Assembly (NCBI RefSeq): GCF_963082655.1
Contig: NC_081552.1
Coordinates: 1,364,001 to 1,428,000, forward strand
Length of the DNA stretch: 64,000 nt
Direction of reading: 5' to 3'
Origin: Stomoxys calcitrans
Taxonomy: Eukaryota; Arthropoda; Insecta; Diptera; Muscidae
A model generated the notes under the pieces. The model was given only the letters and a program-made list of their open reading frames with translations, searched no databases and was not told the DNA's origin. Of the stretch, positions 11,851-23,044 are shown piece by piece. Positions within the stretch are counted from its first letter, which is position 1. Each line of letters starts with the position of its first letter. The position numbers and the translations under genes are program-made.

Positions 11851-12747
11851 TAATCGATTCATTCACCGCCAATATGTCTGATAAGTTGAAAGTATGATAG
11901 AGTCATGGTCAACAGAATCAAAACATTACTGAGGTCAATTGCGGCAAGTATGCAGGGATTTCCTTTATAACAGCAAGCCAAATATCATCAGTAAGCTTGA
12001 TCATGGTTCCAGTGGTTCGTTTTTCTTTATTTATTTGAGAAAAGTATATAACATATATTGAAAACAATAAATGCAGATAGAGAAACGTGTACTGCAAGGA
12101 CGTAGCCAGGATTTTTCATTTTTCAAAATCGAAAATTGCCAAAATCTTTCCGTTACTATGAAATTGATGAAGGTACCTCCCTTTTTTTTTTTTTTTTTTT
12201 TTTGGCTGTAGGATCTGAACCATCGGAGGTGTCATTTGGTTTAAGTCAGAACTGAATTTTGTAATGATTGCCAACACACTATTTTTGGGCCGATCCTATT
12301 CTTTCAAAGCCTTTAAAGTGCTATTGTCTTTACGAATATCTTAATTTTACAGTGAAAGTTTCGTCCAATAAGCTTCAGTATTTTGATGAAATTTTTTCTT
12401 TGCGCTCATTTTTGCTCCCAAACTAGTTTTATGATTTCATCAGATTATTAAATTGAAAACATTAAGCAACTATAATCGTTAAACATTTCAAAAAATAAAT
12501 GTTGACCAATTTTTACGAAAAATCATTTACGTTCGGCTTAAATGATGTCGTTTATTTCTTCTTCGACCTTAATTAAAATCGATCGGAAATCCGGTTTGAT
12601 TAAAAAGATGTGCGGTAAAAATTGCATCCAACTATTGACGTACATACATATATGCTTATAATTTCCATCATGTCTTTATAAGTCCTAAAGTTTTCCTAAT
12701 TCAATGAATTTATCGGGGATAAAACACGAAACGGTGGTAGAACTAAC
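11851..12747. other. No recognised gene; poly-T tract
   Basis: AT-rich spacer with a run of more than 20 T at about 12181-12203. No coding signal or repeat from elsewhere in the window is seen. Confidence 0.4.
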
Positions 12748-13531
12748 AAGTAAAAGCGTGCTAAGTTCGGCCGGGCCGAATCTTATATACCCTGTTGGAG
12801 ACCACAGTAGAAGTCTATGTGTAAAATGTCGGCCAAATCGAACAAGAATTTTGCCTTTTAGGGGCTCAAGAAGTAAAATAGGGGGAATGGTTTATATGGC
12901 GGCTGTATCAGGCTAAAGACCGATTCAGACCATATTTGACATGTATGTTGGAGGTCGTGGGAGGAGTCGTTGTACAAAATTTCAGCCAAATCGGATAATA
13001 ATTACGCCCTCTTGAGGCTCAAGAAGTCAAGATCCCAGATCGGTTTATATGGCAGCTATATCAGGTTATGGACCGATTTGAAACATATTTGGCACAGTTA
13101 TTGGAATCATCGTAATAAAACACCTAGTGGCAGCTATATCAGGTTATGGACCGATTTCAACCATGCTCAGTACAGTTGTTGGAAGTCGTAATAAAACGCC
13201 TTATGCAAAATTTCAGCCAAATCGGATAAAAATTGTGCCCTCTAGTGGCTCAAGAAGTCAAGACCCGTGATCGGTTTATAAGGCAACTATACCAAAACAT
13301 GGACCGATACAGACCATTTACAATCCCAACCGACCTACACAAACAAGAAGTATATGTGTAAAATTTCAAGCGGCTGGCTTTACTCCTTCGAAAATTAGCG
13401 TGCTTTCGACAGACCGACGGACAGACGAACGAATATATATTTTTTATGGGGTCTTAGTCGAATATTTCGAGGAGTTACAAACAGAATGACGAAATTAGTG
13501 TTACCCCATCCTATGGTGGAGGGTATAAAAA
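12748..13531 (+). repeat. Family B dispersed repeat, shorter copy with both ends
   Basis: The head AAGTAAAAGCGTGCTAAGTT and the perfect palindrome TTCGGCCGGGCCGAA lead into CTTATATACCCTGTTGG. The tail ends ATCCTATGGTGGAGGGTATA. There are about four internal units with CAGCTATATCAGGTTATGGA. One unit is partly duplicated around 13120-13160. The CCACCAT part of the left inverted end has been lost, so the element appears to have a deletion just inside its left end. Confidence 0.75.
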
Positions 13532-13960
13532 TCAGAAGCACAAAGAGATTTCTACGTTATTGCAGTTGTCAACTTTTTTCTTTCTTTGCCCACTAGTTGA
13601 TGCCAAATGAGCGAGCGGCAACCATAGGTGTAATATAAATCGGAAATGTGCGCACTCCATGCACCGGTTATGCCTCACCGACCGATGATGGAAGGCTTCT
13701 GGCAAACCGAACAAAGCCAAGGTCTGGGGTTCTATTCAATCCCGGCACGGACCAGAAGCGTCCGGAGAAGGCACTCCGGGATGTGTCCCTCCCATGACGA
13801 ACACGTGCACTGAGGCGGCAGCCCTTGTCGATGAAGGATTTCAATCCGGTGATTACAACCGGCTGCCATGGGATTGTATTGATTAATGTGTGGTGTCGTC
13901 CGGCTTTCCTTTTCCTCTCGGTTATTAGTCGTTTCTCGGAAAGGAATCAAGTTAAAATAC
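13532..13960. repeat. Probable retroposon-derived fragment
   Basis: The stretch is GC-richer than its surroundings and contains GTGCACTGAGGCGGCAGCCC and ACAACCGGCTGCCATGGG. I associate these with a repeated retroposon-type sequence in fly genomes, from memory and unverified. No second copy is in this window and no reading frame resembles a retroposon protein. Confidence 0.35.
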
Positions 13961-13982
13961 AATTTGTTAGCAAAATTTTTAG

Positions 13983-14149
13983 CCCAAAAATATACGGAAA
14001 AAAATTTTGTAGATATTGTTCGCAGTGTGAAGAGTTCAATACAAAATTTGTTTTACATGTTTATGAGTTCACTTCATAATAGTCTCCAGCATAATGTAGT
14101 GGATATAATAGCATCGCTAGGTCATGGACGAGGAAATATAAAGATTTGA
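13983..14149 (+). CDS. Candidate last coding exon, convergent with Rpb8, unidentified
   Basis: An acceptor-like TTTTTAG ends at 13982. The following frame (AQKYTEKNFVDIVRSVKSSI, then QNLFYMFMSSLHNSL, ending GHGRGNIKI) runs to TGA at 14147-14149. It is amphipathic, leucine- and serine-rich, and reads like coding sequence. It would end 241 bp before the stop codon of Rpb8, a convergent spacing usual in compact fly gene neighbourhoods. I do not recognise the protein, the polypyrimidine tract is weak, and no AATAAA follows within 200 bp. It may be a chance frame. Confidence 0.3.
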
Positions 14150-14323
14150 TATAGCCAATCTTAGTCCTCCTATTTGAAACGTACCTTTTACTTGTAATAT
14201 CAGTTTTATGTTTATTATAGTTTACAAAACAATTGCTAAATTATAAAGCGAAAAAGTCTCCTTTTTGTGATCCATTAATTTTTAATGGTAATGGAGTAAT
14301 GGATATTGTAATACAAAATAATT

Positions 14324-14329
14324 TTTATT
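14324..14329 (-). promoter_or_regulatory. Polyadenylation signal of Rpb8
   Basis: AATAAA on the minus strand lies 62 bp past the Rpb8 stop codon, a normal position for a short 3' UTR. Confidence 0.5.
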
Positions 14330-14390
14330 TAAAAAGAAAAAATATGATTATTCTTTACCCCCTACTATTTATATTGCTAAACACTAAATA

Positions 14391-15267
<877 letters not shown>

Positions 15268-15850
15268 GTCATGTGGACCACCTCCATCAGGAGACAAAGA
15301 TCCTACCAGTGCGAAGACATAACTACATGCTGTCTAAGCAATACCTTTTGGGCTGTTATCGCAGAAATCATCCAAATCATCATCTGGTGGATAGATACCC
15401 ACCGCCCAGAAGCCTTAAGGTAGATCTACACGATCTAGAGCGTGAGGTTCAGCGCTACAAGAGAGAACCTCTAGATCAAGCGGGTCTGAACAACATTCAT
15501 GCAGACACGGTAGCAGACGCGTTAATTGGCTACCGGGTGAATGTAGTCCTTGGAGAACGACCGCCACCCATTGCACCTGAAGAAATCGACCTCCCCCGGC
15601 AAACCAGATTAGTTCTAGCTCAATTACGTTCCGGCAGATGCAGCCGCCTCAATTCCCACAGAGCTAGGATTGATGACGACGTGCAAGATGTATGTCCCGA
15701 TTGTAACAAGGGAGCGCACGATACACGTCACCTGTTTAACTGCCCGGCCAGACCCACTCGACTTAGACCCAGATCCCTGTGGACGCACCCCATCTTAGTC
15801 GCGGGTCTTGACACTCAACAGAATCAAGCAGACGAAAGATAGTACACAAT
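15268..15850 (+). mobile_element. Jockey-like non-LTR retrotransposon, 5'-truncated 3' end
   Basis: An open frame of up to 189 codons (15273-15842) holds the end of ORF2: DLEREVQRYKREPLDQAGLN, PEEIDLPRQTR, LAQLRSGRCSRLN, then a C-terminal zinc knuckle CPDCNKGAHDTRHLFNC followed by PARPTRLRPRSLWTHP. This knuckle after the RT is typical of Jockey-clade ORF2. It ends in a short UTR and a (CAA)n stretch at about 15860-15879, consistent with a retroposon 3' tail. The 5' part is missing, as expected from aborted reverse transcription. It is the least damaged copy of this family here, since the remaining frame is open to its stop. Confidence 0.82.
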
Positions 15851-15977
15851 AAACTGCTACAACAACAACAACAACAGTAACATTCACAAAATCAGAATTG
15901 CACTAATCACTGATTGTGACAGATAGTGCACTCAATATTTTGTCGTTGGGCAACTGCCACTACCTGTAAATTAACTA

Positions 15978-16213
15978 TTGGGTTGCCCAAAAAGTAATTG
16001 CGGATTTTTTAAAAGAAAGTAAATGCATTTTTAATAAAACTTAGAATGAACTTTAAGGAAATATACCTTTTTTACACTTTTTTCTAAAGCAAGCTAAAAG
16101 TAACAGCTGATAACTGACGGAAGAAAGAATGCAATTACAGAGTCACAAGCTGTGAAAAAATTTGTCAACGGCGACTATATGAAAAATCCGCAATTACTTT
16201 TTGGACAACCCAA
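15978..16213. mobile_element. Mariner MITE, complete, TA-flanked
   Basis: This is a 236-bp element with TTGGGTTGCCCAAAAAGTAA at the left and the complementary TTACTTTTTGGACAACCCAA at the right, between TA dinucleotides. The ends resemble mellifera-subfamily mariner termini (TTGGGTTG, then AATTGCGGATTT), and the next segment (GTCAACGGCGACTATATGAA) resembles the mariner 5' UTR. It has no transposase and is a deletion derivative moved in trans. Confidence 0.85.
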
Positions 16214-16384
16214 TATATTCGCTTTTCGCGATATTTTTCGCCGATTACTTTTTAAGATAACAGATTTTACACAGAAAAACTCGTTGATTTCATTCAGTAG
16301 GACATTCTCTCATTACTTATCGCAAAATTTCAATAACATTGTTATTTTATCATTGTTTTTTCGTAAAGTTTTAAATTTATAATC

Positions 16385-16621
16385 CAGGATTCACTAATAG
16401 AAGGTTAGGTCACATGCAAAACACAAAGTGGATAGGCCCCATAAACATCATTAAGGATGTCAAATCTGACGATTGAAAATGTCATCATATAGGAGAAAAC
16501 GTAAACAAAGAATGAATGTAAAAAGAGAACAAGTTGACATCCTCAATGCCAAGTACTGCCAAATATTAAAAAAAAAGTATATCGGCTGATCGCTTGGCTT
16601 AACCTTATTCAGTGAATCCTG
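16385..16621 (+). mobile_element. CAGGATTCACT MITE, copy 1
   Basis: The 237-bp element has ends CAGGATTCACTAA and TTCAGTGAATCCTG, an inverted pair of about 13 bp. It is flanked by TTTATAATC (left) and AATATAATC (right), a 9-bp duplication with two differences. No coding capacity. The interior is nearly identical to copy 3 at 17721, so both are recent. Confidence 0.82.
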
Positions 16622-16847
16622 AATATAATCGTGAAAAAGGGTATTCAACTGTGAGAAATGAACATAATGCCAGTCATAAGATAAATTGTACGATTTTGCA
16701 AAATTTTTTTCAGCTTAATTTTGCAATAAAAGGTTGGTACAATATTATATTTATATTCGCTTTTATGAAGATGTCAGATTTTAGTTTGCATTCTCTTTGT
16801 TGTTTTCTTCTTTCTCGCATACTCTATGCTTATGTACGCACACGTAC

Positions 16848-16948
16848 ACATTTTCAATCGGCAGATTCGACATCCTCAATGATGTTCATGGGGCCTATCC
16901 ACTTTATGTTTTCGCAACTGACCTAACCTTCTATTGGTGAATGCTGGT
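16848..16948 (-). mobile_element. CAGGATTCACT MITE, inverted half copy
   Basis: About 100 bp is the reverse complement of the left part of the MITE: GACATCCTCAATGATGTTCA, then GGGGCCTATCCACTTTATGT, ending TTCTATTGGTGAATGCTGG. The other half is missing. It sits between copies 1 and 2. Confidence 0.65.
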
Positions 16949-16971
16949 AAACACCAATTAATGTCCGTCGT

Positions 16972-17212
16972 CAGGATTCACTAATAGAAGGTTAGGTCAC
17001 TTGCGAAAACATAAAGTGGATAAGCTCCATGAACATGAACATTATGGATGTCAAATCTGCCGATTAAAAATGTCACCAAATAGGAGAAAAAGTAAACAAA
17101 GAATGAATGTAAAAAGAGAACAAGTTGACATCCTCAATGCCAAGTACTGCAAAAATTAAAAAAAAATGTGTATCGGATGATCGCTTGGCTTAGCCTTATT
17201 CAGTGAATCCTG
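16972..17212 (+). mobile_element. CAGGATTCACT MITE, copy 2
   Basis: This 241-bp copy is bracketed by a perfect 9-bp duplication GTCCGTCGT (16963-16971 and 17213-17221). It differs from copies 1 and 3 by scattered substitutions, such as AAGCTCCATGAACATGAACA in place of AGGCCCCATAAACATC. Confidence 0.88.
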
Positions 17213-17720
17213 GTCCGTCGTTGAAGCTGAGTACTCTGTTCAGTTTTTCGAGCGGAATGCTATCAAACTCCAATAAAAAAACGTCGACGAAACGTTGGCT
17301 AAAAATCGGCGGAAAAGTAGTACTCTGTTTATATTGAGGGAAATGGCAAAAACTATTATAGTGGCAACACTTGAAACTATTGCCGGCATCATTTTAGTTT
17401 ATTTCATTGGTTTCAATGTTTTGTATTTCTTTATTTATTTGAAAAAAAATGTATAAAATAGAGAAAACTATAAGTGCATATAAAAAAACGTGTTTTGGTA
17501 AACAAAAGCTTTTGATTGTTGTAAAATTTCGCTAGCAAAACAATTAGAAATTTCAGCGGCTATTTCGGAAGCAGAATAGAATACCAACCCTTAGTTAACA
17601 AATTTCTATTCGATGGCGAAAGCAGCAGATTTTAACGATGTCGATTATCGCTAAAAACTTTTCATTTATAACTTTTTCGTTAAACCACTTTTCTGAACTC
17701 CACTACAGTTCTGTGTTTAC

Positions 17721-17957
17721 CAGGATTCACTAATAGAAGGTTAGGTCACATGTAAAAACATAAAGTGGATAGGCCCCATAAACATCATTAAGGATGTCAA
17801 ATCTGACGATTGAAAATGTCATCATATAGGAGAAAACGTAAACAAAGAATGAATGTAAAAAGAGAACAAGTTGACATCCTCAATGCCAAGTACTGTCAAA
17901 TATTAAAAAAAAGTATATCGGCTGATCGCTTGGCTTAACTTTATTCAGTGAATCCTG
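17721..17957 (+). mobile_element. CAGGATTCACT MITE, copy 3
   Basis: This 237-bp copy is bracketed by a perfect 9-bp duplication TGTGTTTAC (17712-17720 and 17958-17966). Together with copy 2 it fixes the element ends and the target-site length. A 9-bp duplication is typical of Mutator-like elements and is compatible with a few other superfamilies. Confidence 0.88.
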
Positions 17958-18536
17958 TGTGTTTACAATGTTAACACAAGTGCATCCTGCATAAAACCTA
18001 GTACTGACTCCGACTTTTCACTCGAACAACTGTCAAAACGCACTACAAAAAATGGTGACAAACATAATGCGAACACATTCCGTACAAGTAGTACTGAGTT
18101 CTATGAGCAAAATAGTAGCGACATGCCGCTGCATGCATTTGCAATTCTAACTGTAAATGTAATTAAATGCTCACGAAATGGGCCGAATCAACTCTGCTTC
18201 AATACTGTTATCTTGTTGTTTGACCTTTGTTTGTGTTCAGACAATGAAAAGACTCCGTCGCATGAAGTCATTACTAGGCTTTAAGGCCAAAACAGAGTGA
18301 GGGCGTTGATCCTTGTTTTTGAGCGTTGTTTTGAAAAACGCAAGTCTTCAAAAAAGTCTCACAAATGCAACACGCAAAAGTTAAAGGATTTTCAACTTTC
18401 GGAAATCTCGTGTTTTGCAACGAGGTTTCCATACATTTTCAGTGTGAGCAAATCCACCTATTTGAGGAGATTTGCAGCAAATCTCATTCGCATTTAAATG
18501 CAGCACTGCGTTTGTAATGAACACCGATTATTAATA
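17958..18536. other. No recognised gene
   Basis: Spacer between MITEs. The open frame at 18297-18497 (66 codons) is lysine-rich and unrecognised; nothing supports it as a gene. Confidence 0.35.
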
Positions 18537-18640
18537 TTGGGTTGCCAAAAAGTAATTGCGGATTTGTGACTCTGTAATTGCATTCTTTCTTCTGTCAGTT
18601 ATCAGCTGTTACTTTTAGCTTGCTTTAGAAAAAATGTAAA
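18537..18640 (+). mobile_element. Mariner MITE, truncated
   Basis: It starts TTGGGTTGCCAAAAAGTAAT, skips the usual 40-bp segment after GCGGATTT, continues GTGACTCTGTAATTGCATTC and stops after GCTTTAGAAAAAATGTA. The right half is absent. Confidence 0.7.
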
Positions 18641-21274
18641 GAATTTTGCCCGTCTTATTTTCTCATTCAAAGGGGCCTTGAAAATTTGTAGTACAATAAG
18701 TCGATGACCGTGTAGTTGGCATTATGTTTTGACATGCTACGGTTTAATTTAGGTAAGGCCGCAATGTGTCAAATTATCTTATTGTCAAATGTAATCAAGT
18801 ACTTTTCACAGTGCCGTTAGGTGGTCTGCAATTAATTGCAAGTAAATTTATAAATTTATATTGTTTGCACTCAAACTCCAGTTAAGCGCAAGATTTTTCT
18901 ATTCTTTAAGGTTTTTGCCCAGCTATTATTGCACACCGTCTGGCTTGGCAGGCGTTTTATTTTAATATGCCCCTACCACCCAGCCATTCAAGAACATTCA
19001 TGTTGTGATTTGCTTGTACAACCATTGCGGTCCTAAGCATTAGCAGCTGTCTAATATGGACACGGGGTTGATTTGAAGGTAAGTCTGGCTTTTTTATACC
19101 ACAGAGGGTGGCAGACTAATTTAGTTGTTATGCTATTGCCAATTGGGGAATATGCCTATTCCATTCAGTTTCCTTTATATATTTTGCCTTCTCACGTTAG
19201 TTAATATAATTTTATTGCGTTTGTTTATAATTAAGTAAACTTAGCTTAAAATACTTGCCCATTGAGAGGCTAGCGCTTACAATTTGTATTTTTTGCATGA
19301 AAAGTAATACAAAAACTCCCTACAACAAAAGACTCGTGCCACAAACCTTTCTGATGAGTGTCTGCTTGTTACTTAAGTCATCAGTATAACCACATACATA
19401 CCCATCCCCATCCCATCCCCTTACTAAAACAAAGTTTTCGCATGATTTGCACCGACAACTCATATGCCTAGCTTGTATGCATGCCTGATGACAAGCACTC
19501 AGTAGCTCCTTCTGTTCTATTTTGAGGTTGATTCTTGTCATCGATTGATTATGAAAACTGTTCTATTTATAAACATGGAGGCTCTATAGAGGCCTTTTAA
19601 GATAATCATCACTAATTACATTGAACCAGTTACTAAGGTGGGGGTTTATTCGAGCGCATTAAATAGTGGGCCAGCCAGCCAGCCAGCCAGTAGTTTCAGT
19701 TTTTATGCATTTACCACGGACTGAAGGCTTATTTTTCCCTACGACTATATGGCCGCGTGTGGTGGTAGGCCGCGGCGTTTGAAGGGTGTGCTCTTTATGA
19801 GTAAGTGTGGAGTTCAATGTTAGTGGGTATACAAACACTATGATGGCTGTTGGGCTGTGCGGTTGTAAACATCTGCTATGCATGTGTTCGAGGGGTAGTA
19901 GTGTGCCACCGCATCATGCTGACTGTGTCGTCTGATTTACTGGGCATTGCTGTTGTTGTTGCATGTTACTTTGCCGGCACCAGCATGTACGCCATACATT
20001 GGGATGATATTCGGCTAAAGAATGTTTTAGAAATCGTCGCCAGGTCATGTTTTTTAGATGTTGAAAGTTCAATCATCAAGAACCTACTACAAACTGCAGT
20101 ACACTACCCCCCTTAAGCGTTTCATTCGACCAATCGATCAGAGTACTTTGTTTCACAATTTCTCCAGCCATGTTTGCTAAGTTTCAATGTATTTGTGTTT
20201 TTGTGCGCTGTTCTTCGGCGCTGTCTGCTGCTTCATTTCAAATTCGTTCAATTGTACGAATATATGCCATATGCCATATGTAAATAGGGGCCATAATAAA
20301 ATCAGTTTCGACACAGTCGCTGTTGCTTTTTTTTTTGTCGAAATGGTTCTTCAATTCAAATGAAAAAGACGAGAACAGTTCAAAAAGCGACTTGGAATAA
20401 TGCAGACACCAGCAAAAGTGTATGAGGCGATAAAGAAAACCCAATTAAGACGTGGAAAATCAGTGGAATAAAATCGTTATTGTTCGTTCGTTCTTTGTCT
20501 TATCATTGCAAACTGTGATAACGTCTCTGGGTTGTTATCGTGCCGTTATCTAGAATTGTGCATGGATACACACATACAAGCAATCACACACATATGCCCC
20601 TGGATTTGATACACCCGCAGTGCGCGCGCGTCCTCCATAGCTGGGAAAACACACACGTCTTCTTATCTATAAACAAAAGACTAAGGAAGCAAACTTGTTA
20701 CCTTGTAAGCGCGCTGAAGCACCGATAATGATTCAAAACACCAAAAATAAATGGAACACTCAATCAAAAGCATTTGAAATTGTTTTTTCCAACTTCGTAG
20801 AATGAGCTATCTGTCGACACTGGGTCTTGTTGACACAACTGCTTTGAAATTTTTCAAAATAGAAGACAAAACACAAAGACTAGATAAAAGTTCACCTATG
20901 CACATACTGTGCATGAAGAATTCAAGTACTGGAGGAAGTAAATACAATAGATTTGGCCCATTCTCGGTGATACGATCAAAGTAACTGGTTCGCAATTCGG
21001 CTAACGAAAAACACTAATTTTAAGGAAGCTCTTGCACTAACTACTCGCCTCTGTTCTAATGGCGGCATTTTCTTTTGCAGCTATTTTGAAGCTTTTAACA
21101 AAACGTATAAAATGTATAACTAAGATGGTGTTGGTTCATTATTAAAAATCGAAAACGATTAGTGTTGAAATATTTCTTACAAATTTCACTACAATTGGAC
21201 GCCTATATATTCACTGGGTGGAGGTGGTTGACTAGAAGCTAGAACTAAACAATAACCTATTGGCAATTCTAAAA
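18641..21274. other. Gene-poor stretch upstream of the zinc-finger gene
   Basis: No repeat family seen elsewhere lies here. (CCAG)5 is at 19671-19690 and a short GCGCGCGCG run is near 20631. Open frames at 19320, 19850 and 20802 are unrecognised. A donor-like GTAAGT follows GATTTGAAG at about 19080 and could end an untranslated exon, without other support. The last few hundred bases should include the promoter and 5' UTR of the zinc-finger gene. Confidence 0.4.
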
Positions 21275-23044
21275 ATGGTTCGCAGCCGTCGTTCAATATC
21301 AAAGGAGGATGCTTCTTCGGTGCTGGCTGATAGCGGAATATCGCTTTCTTCGCCGCCCGCGAATCAGAAACGGTTTCCCCATCTTAATGAGGACGAGGAG
21401 CAAGCTATTTTGGATGAACTCTGTGTAACCGATGACGACAGTGGATCCGATTTAATAGAATTGGACAATGTTGAAAAGGTGGTTATCAGCGACAATGACG
21501 AGAGCCAGCCAGAGTTCGAGTACAAAGATGCAGCTTATTCTGAGAGGGAGGATAGCAGTTGCAAAAGTGTGACCGGTGAGCCATCTAGTAAGCGCCCCCG
21601 AAAGAGTTACACTTGTGATGTCTGCCTGAAGGAATTCAGAGGCAAATCAGACCTCACCAGGCACAAATTCATACATACTGCTGAGAGGCCGTACAAATGT
21701 GAATTGTGCGGCAATTGCTATCGCCAGGAAGTTAACCTAAAGAACCACATAACATCGGCCCACAAGAAGATCAAGGAGTTTGCTTGCAGGGAGTGTCCAA
21801 AAACATTCGCCCTAAAGGAAAGACTTCGATTACATATGCGTGTGCACACGGGTGAGAAGCCCTACGAATGTAAGCAGTGCGATAAACGCTTCGCAAGAGG
21901 CGGTCAGGTAGGAATCCATATTCAATCTACAATCAAGTCCGCAATGGCATTTTAATACATATTTCAATTGCAGTTGAACCAGCACATGGTGAGCCATCAT
22001 CAGGACGCCCCCAAGCAGTTCAAATGTGAGAAATGTTCGTCGCGTTTTTCGACTCCGGCAAACTTGAAAGCTCATATGCAGGGACACGAGGAGACCCCGG
22101 ATTGCTTTTGTGAAATATGCAGAGAGCATTTTGCAAACGATGTCTTGCTGAAGGCGCACACCTACAAAATGCACTACAAACTAAAGCAAATGGATTGCGA
22201 GATATGCCAAAGACCCATTGAGGAAAATGATTTGGTGGAGCATATGAAAATACATTCAAATACGAAAACACACGTATGCGAGATCTGCAATTCGGTGTTT
22301 ATGCAAAAGTCGCAGTACAATGTGCATATGCGAATGCATACCGGTGAAAGACCGTTCCAGTGCAGGGTTAGTAAAGCAACAGCTAGGCTAAAAACATTCT
22401 CATTCTCGGTGGGCTCAGTAAATGTCCCTTGTCTTTGTCTTTTTCAGATCTGTTGCCAGACATTTGCTCACTCGAGTGTCCTAAAGTTACATGTGCGAAA
22501 GCATACTGGCGAAAAGCCCTTCAATTGTTTGCTGTGCAAAGATGACGAGGTGGCGTTCTCGCAGTTGGCTCACTTAAAGACGCACATGAAGAAGATACAC
22601 AAGCAGCTAAAGCCCTATATGTGTGAGGGTTGTCAGGATTTCTTCAAAGTTAAGCTGGAGCTGGATGTCCATCAACGTGAGTGCAAGAAGTGCAGCGTCA
22701 GTGTTGAGCAACAGCAAATTCAACATAATGAGACACAAACTCTGTCACATATTCGATTTCTGATGGCCATATTGCTGAAGAAAATATCTTCTGAGCAAAA
22801 ACTGCAACAGTTGGGATTTGAGAAACGTCTAATCGATAATGTTGTAATAGCCGCCCTAAAATTGGCGAAGCGAAAAGCCTCCGAAGATCTCAAGCTATCT
22901 CATTTGGAACGAATGCGCATGAATGTCGAAGAATTCCTCAACTGGATTGTACCCCCAAATGTGATGGAGAAGTTCAAGGAAGAAAAACTAGAAACAGAGA
23001 ATATTTTGGAAAAAATTGTCTCCATGTACATGAAACAAAAGTGA
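21275..23044 (+). CDS. C2H2 zinc-finger protein, three coding exons, 540 residues
   Basis: Exons are 21275-21907, 21974-22366 and 22448-23044 (TGA). Introns of 66 and 81 bp are bounded by GTAGGA...TTGCAG and GTTAGT...TTTCAG; both are phase 0. The ATG at 21275 follows AAAA and is the first in frame. Residues 1-110 are acidic and disordered (DEEQAILDEL, TDDDSGSDLIELD) and end in a basic SSKRPRK. About eleven fingers span residues 114-424, with TGEKP/TGERP-type linkers after fingers 3, 8 and 9. Finger 4 (YECKQC...QHMVSHH) is split exactly by intron 1, and finger 9 (FQCRICCQTF) by intron 2. Finger 10 has a three-residue insertion between its Cys and His pairs, and finger 11 ends in H-x4-C. Residues 425-540 are a finger-free helical tail ending MYMKQK. 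No N-terminal ZAD is visible. It is presumably a nuclear DNA-binding regulator; I cannot name the ortholog. Confidence 0.93.

Noticed and set aside
13700..13750. tRNA-like B box (GGGTTCTATTCAATCCCGGC)
   Set aside because: I could not form acceptor, D and anticodon stems around it, and it lies in retroposon-like sequence.
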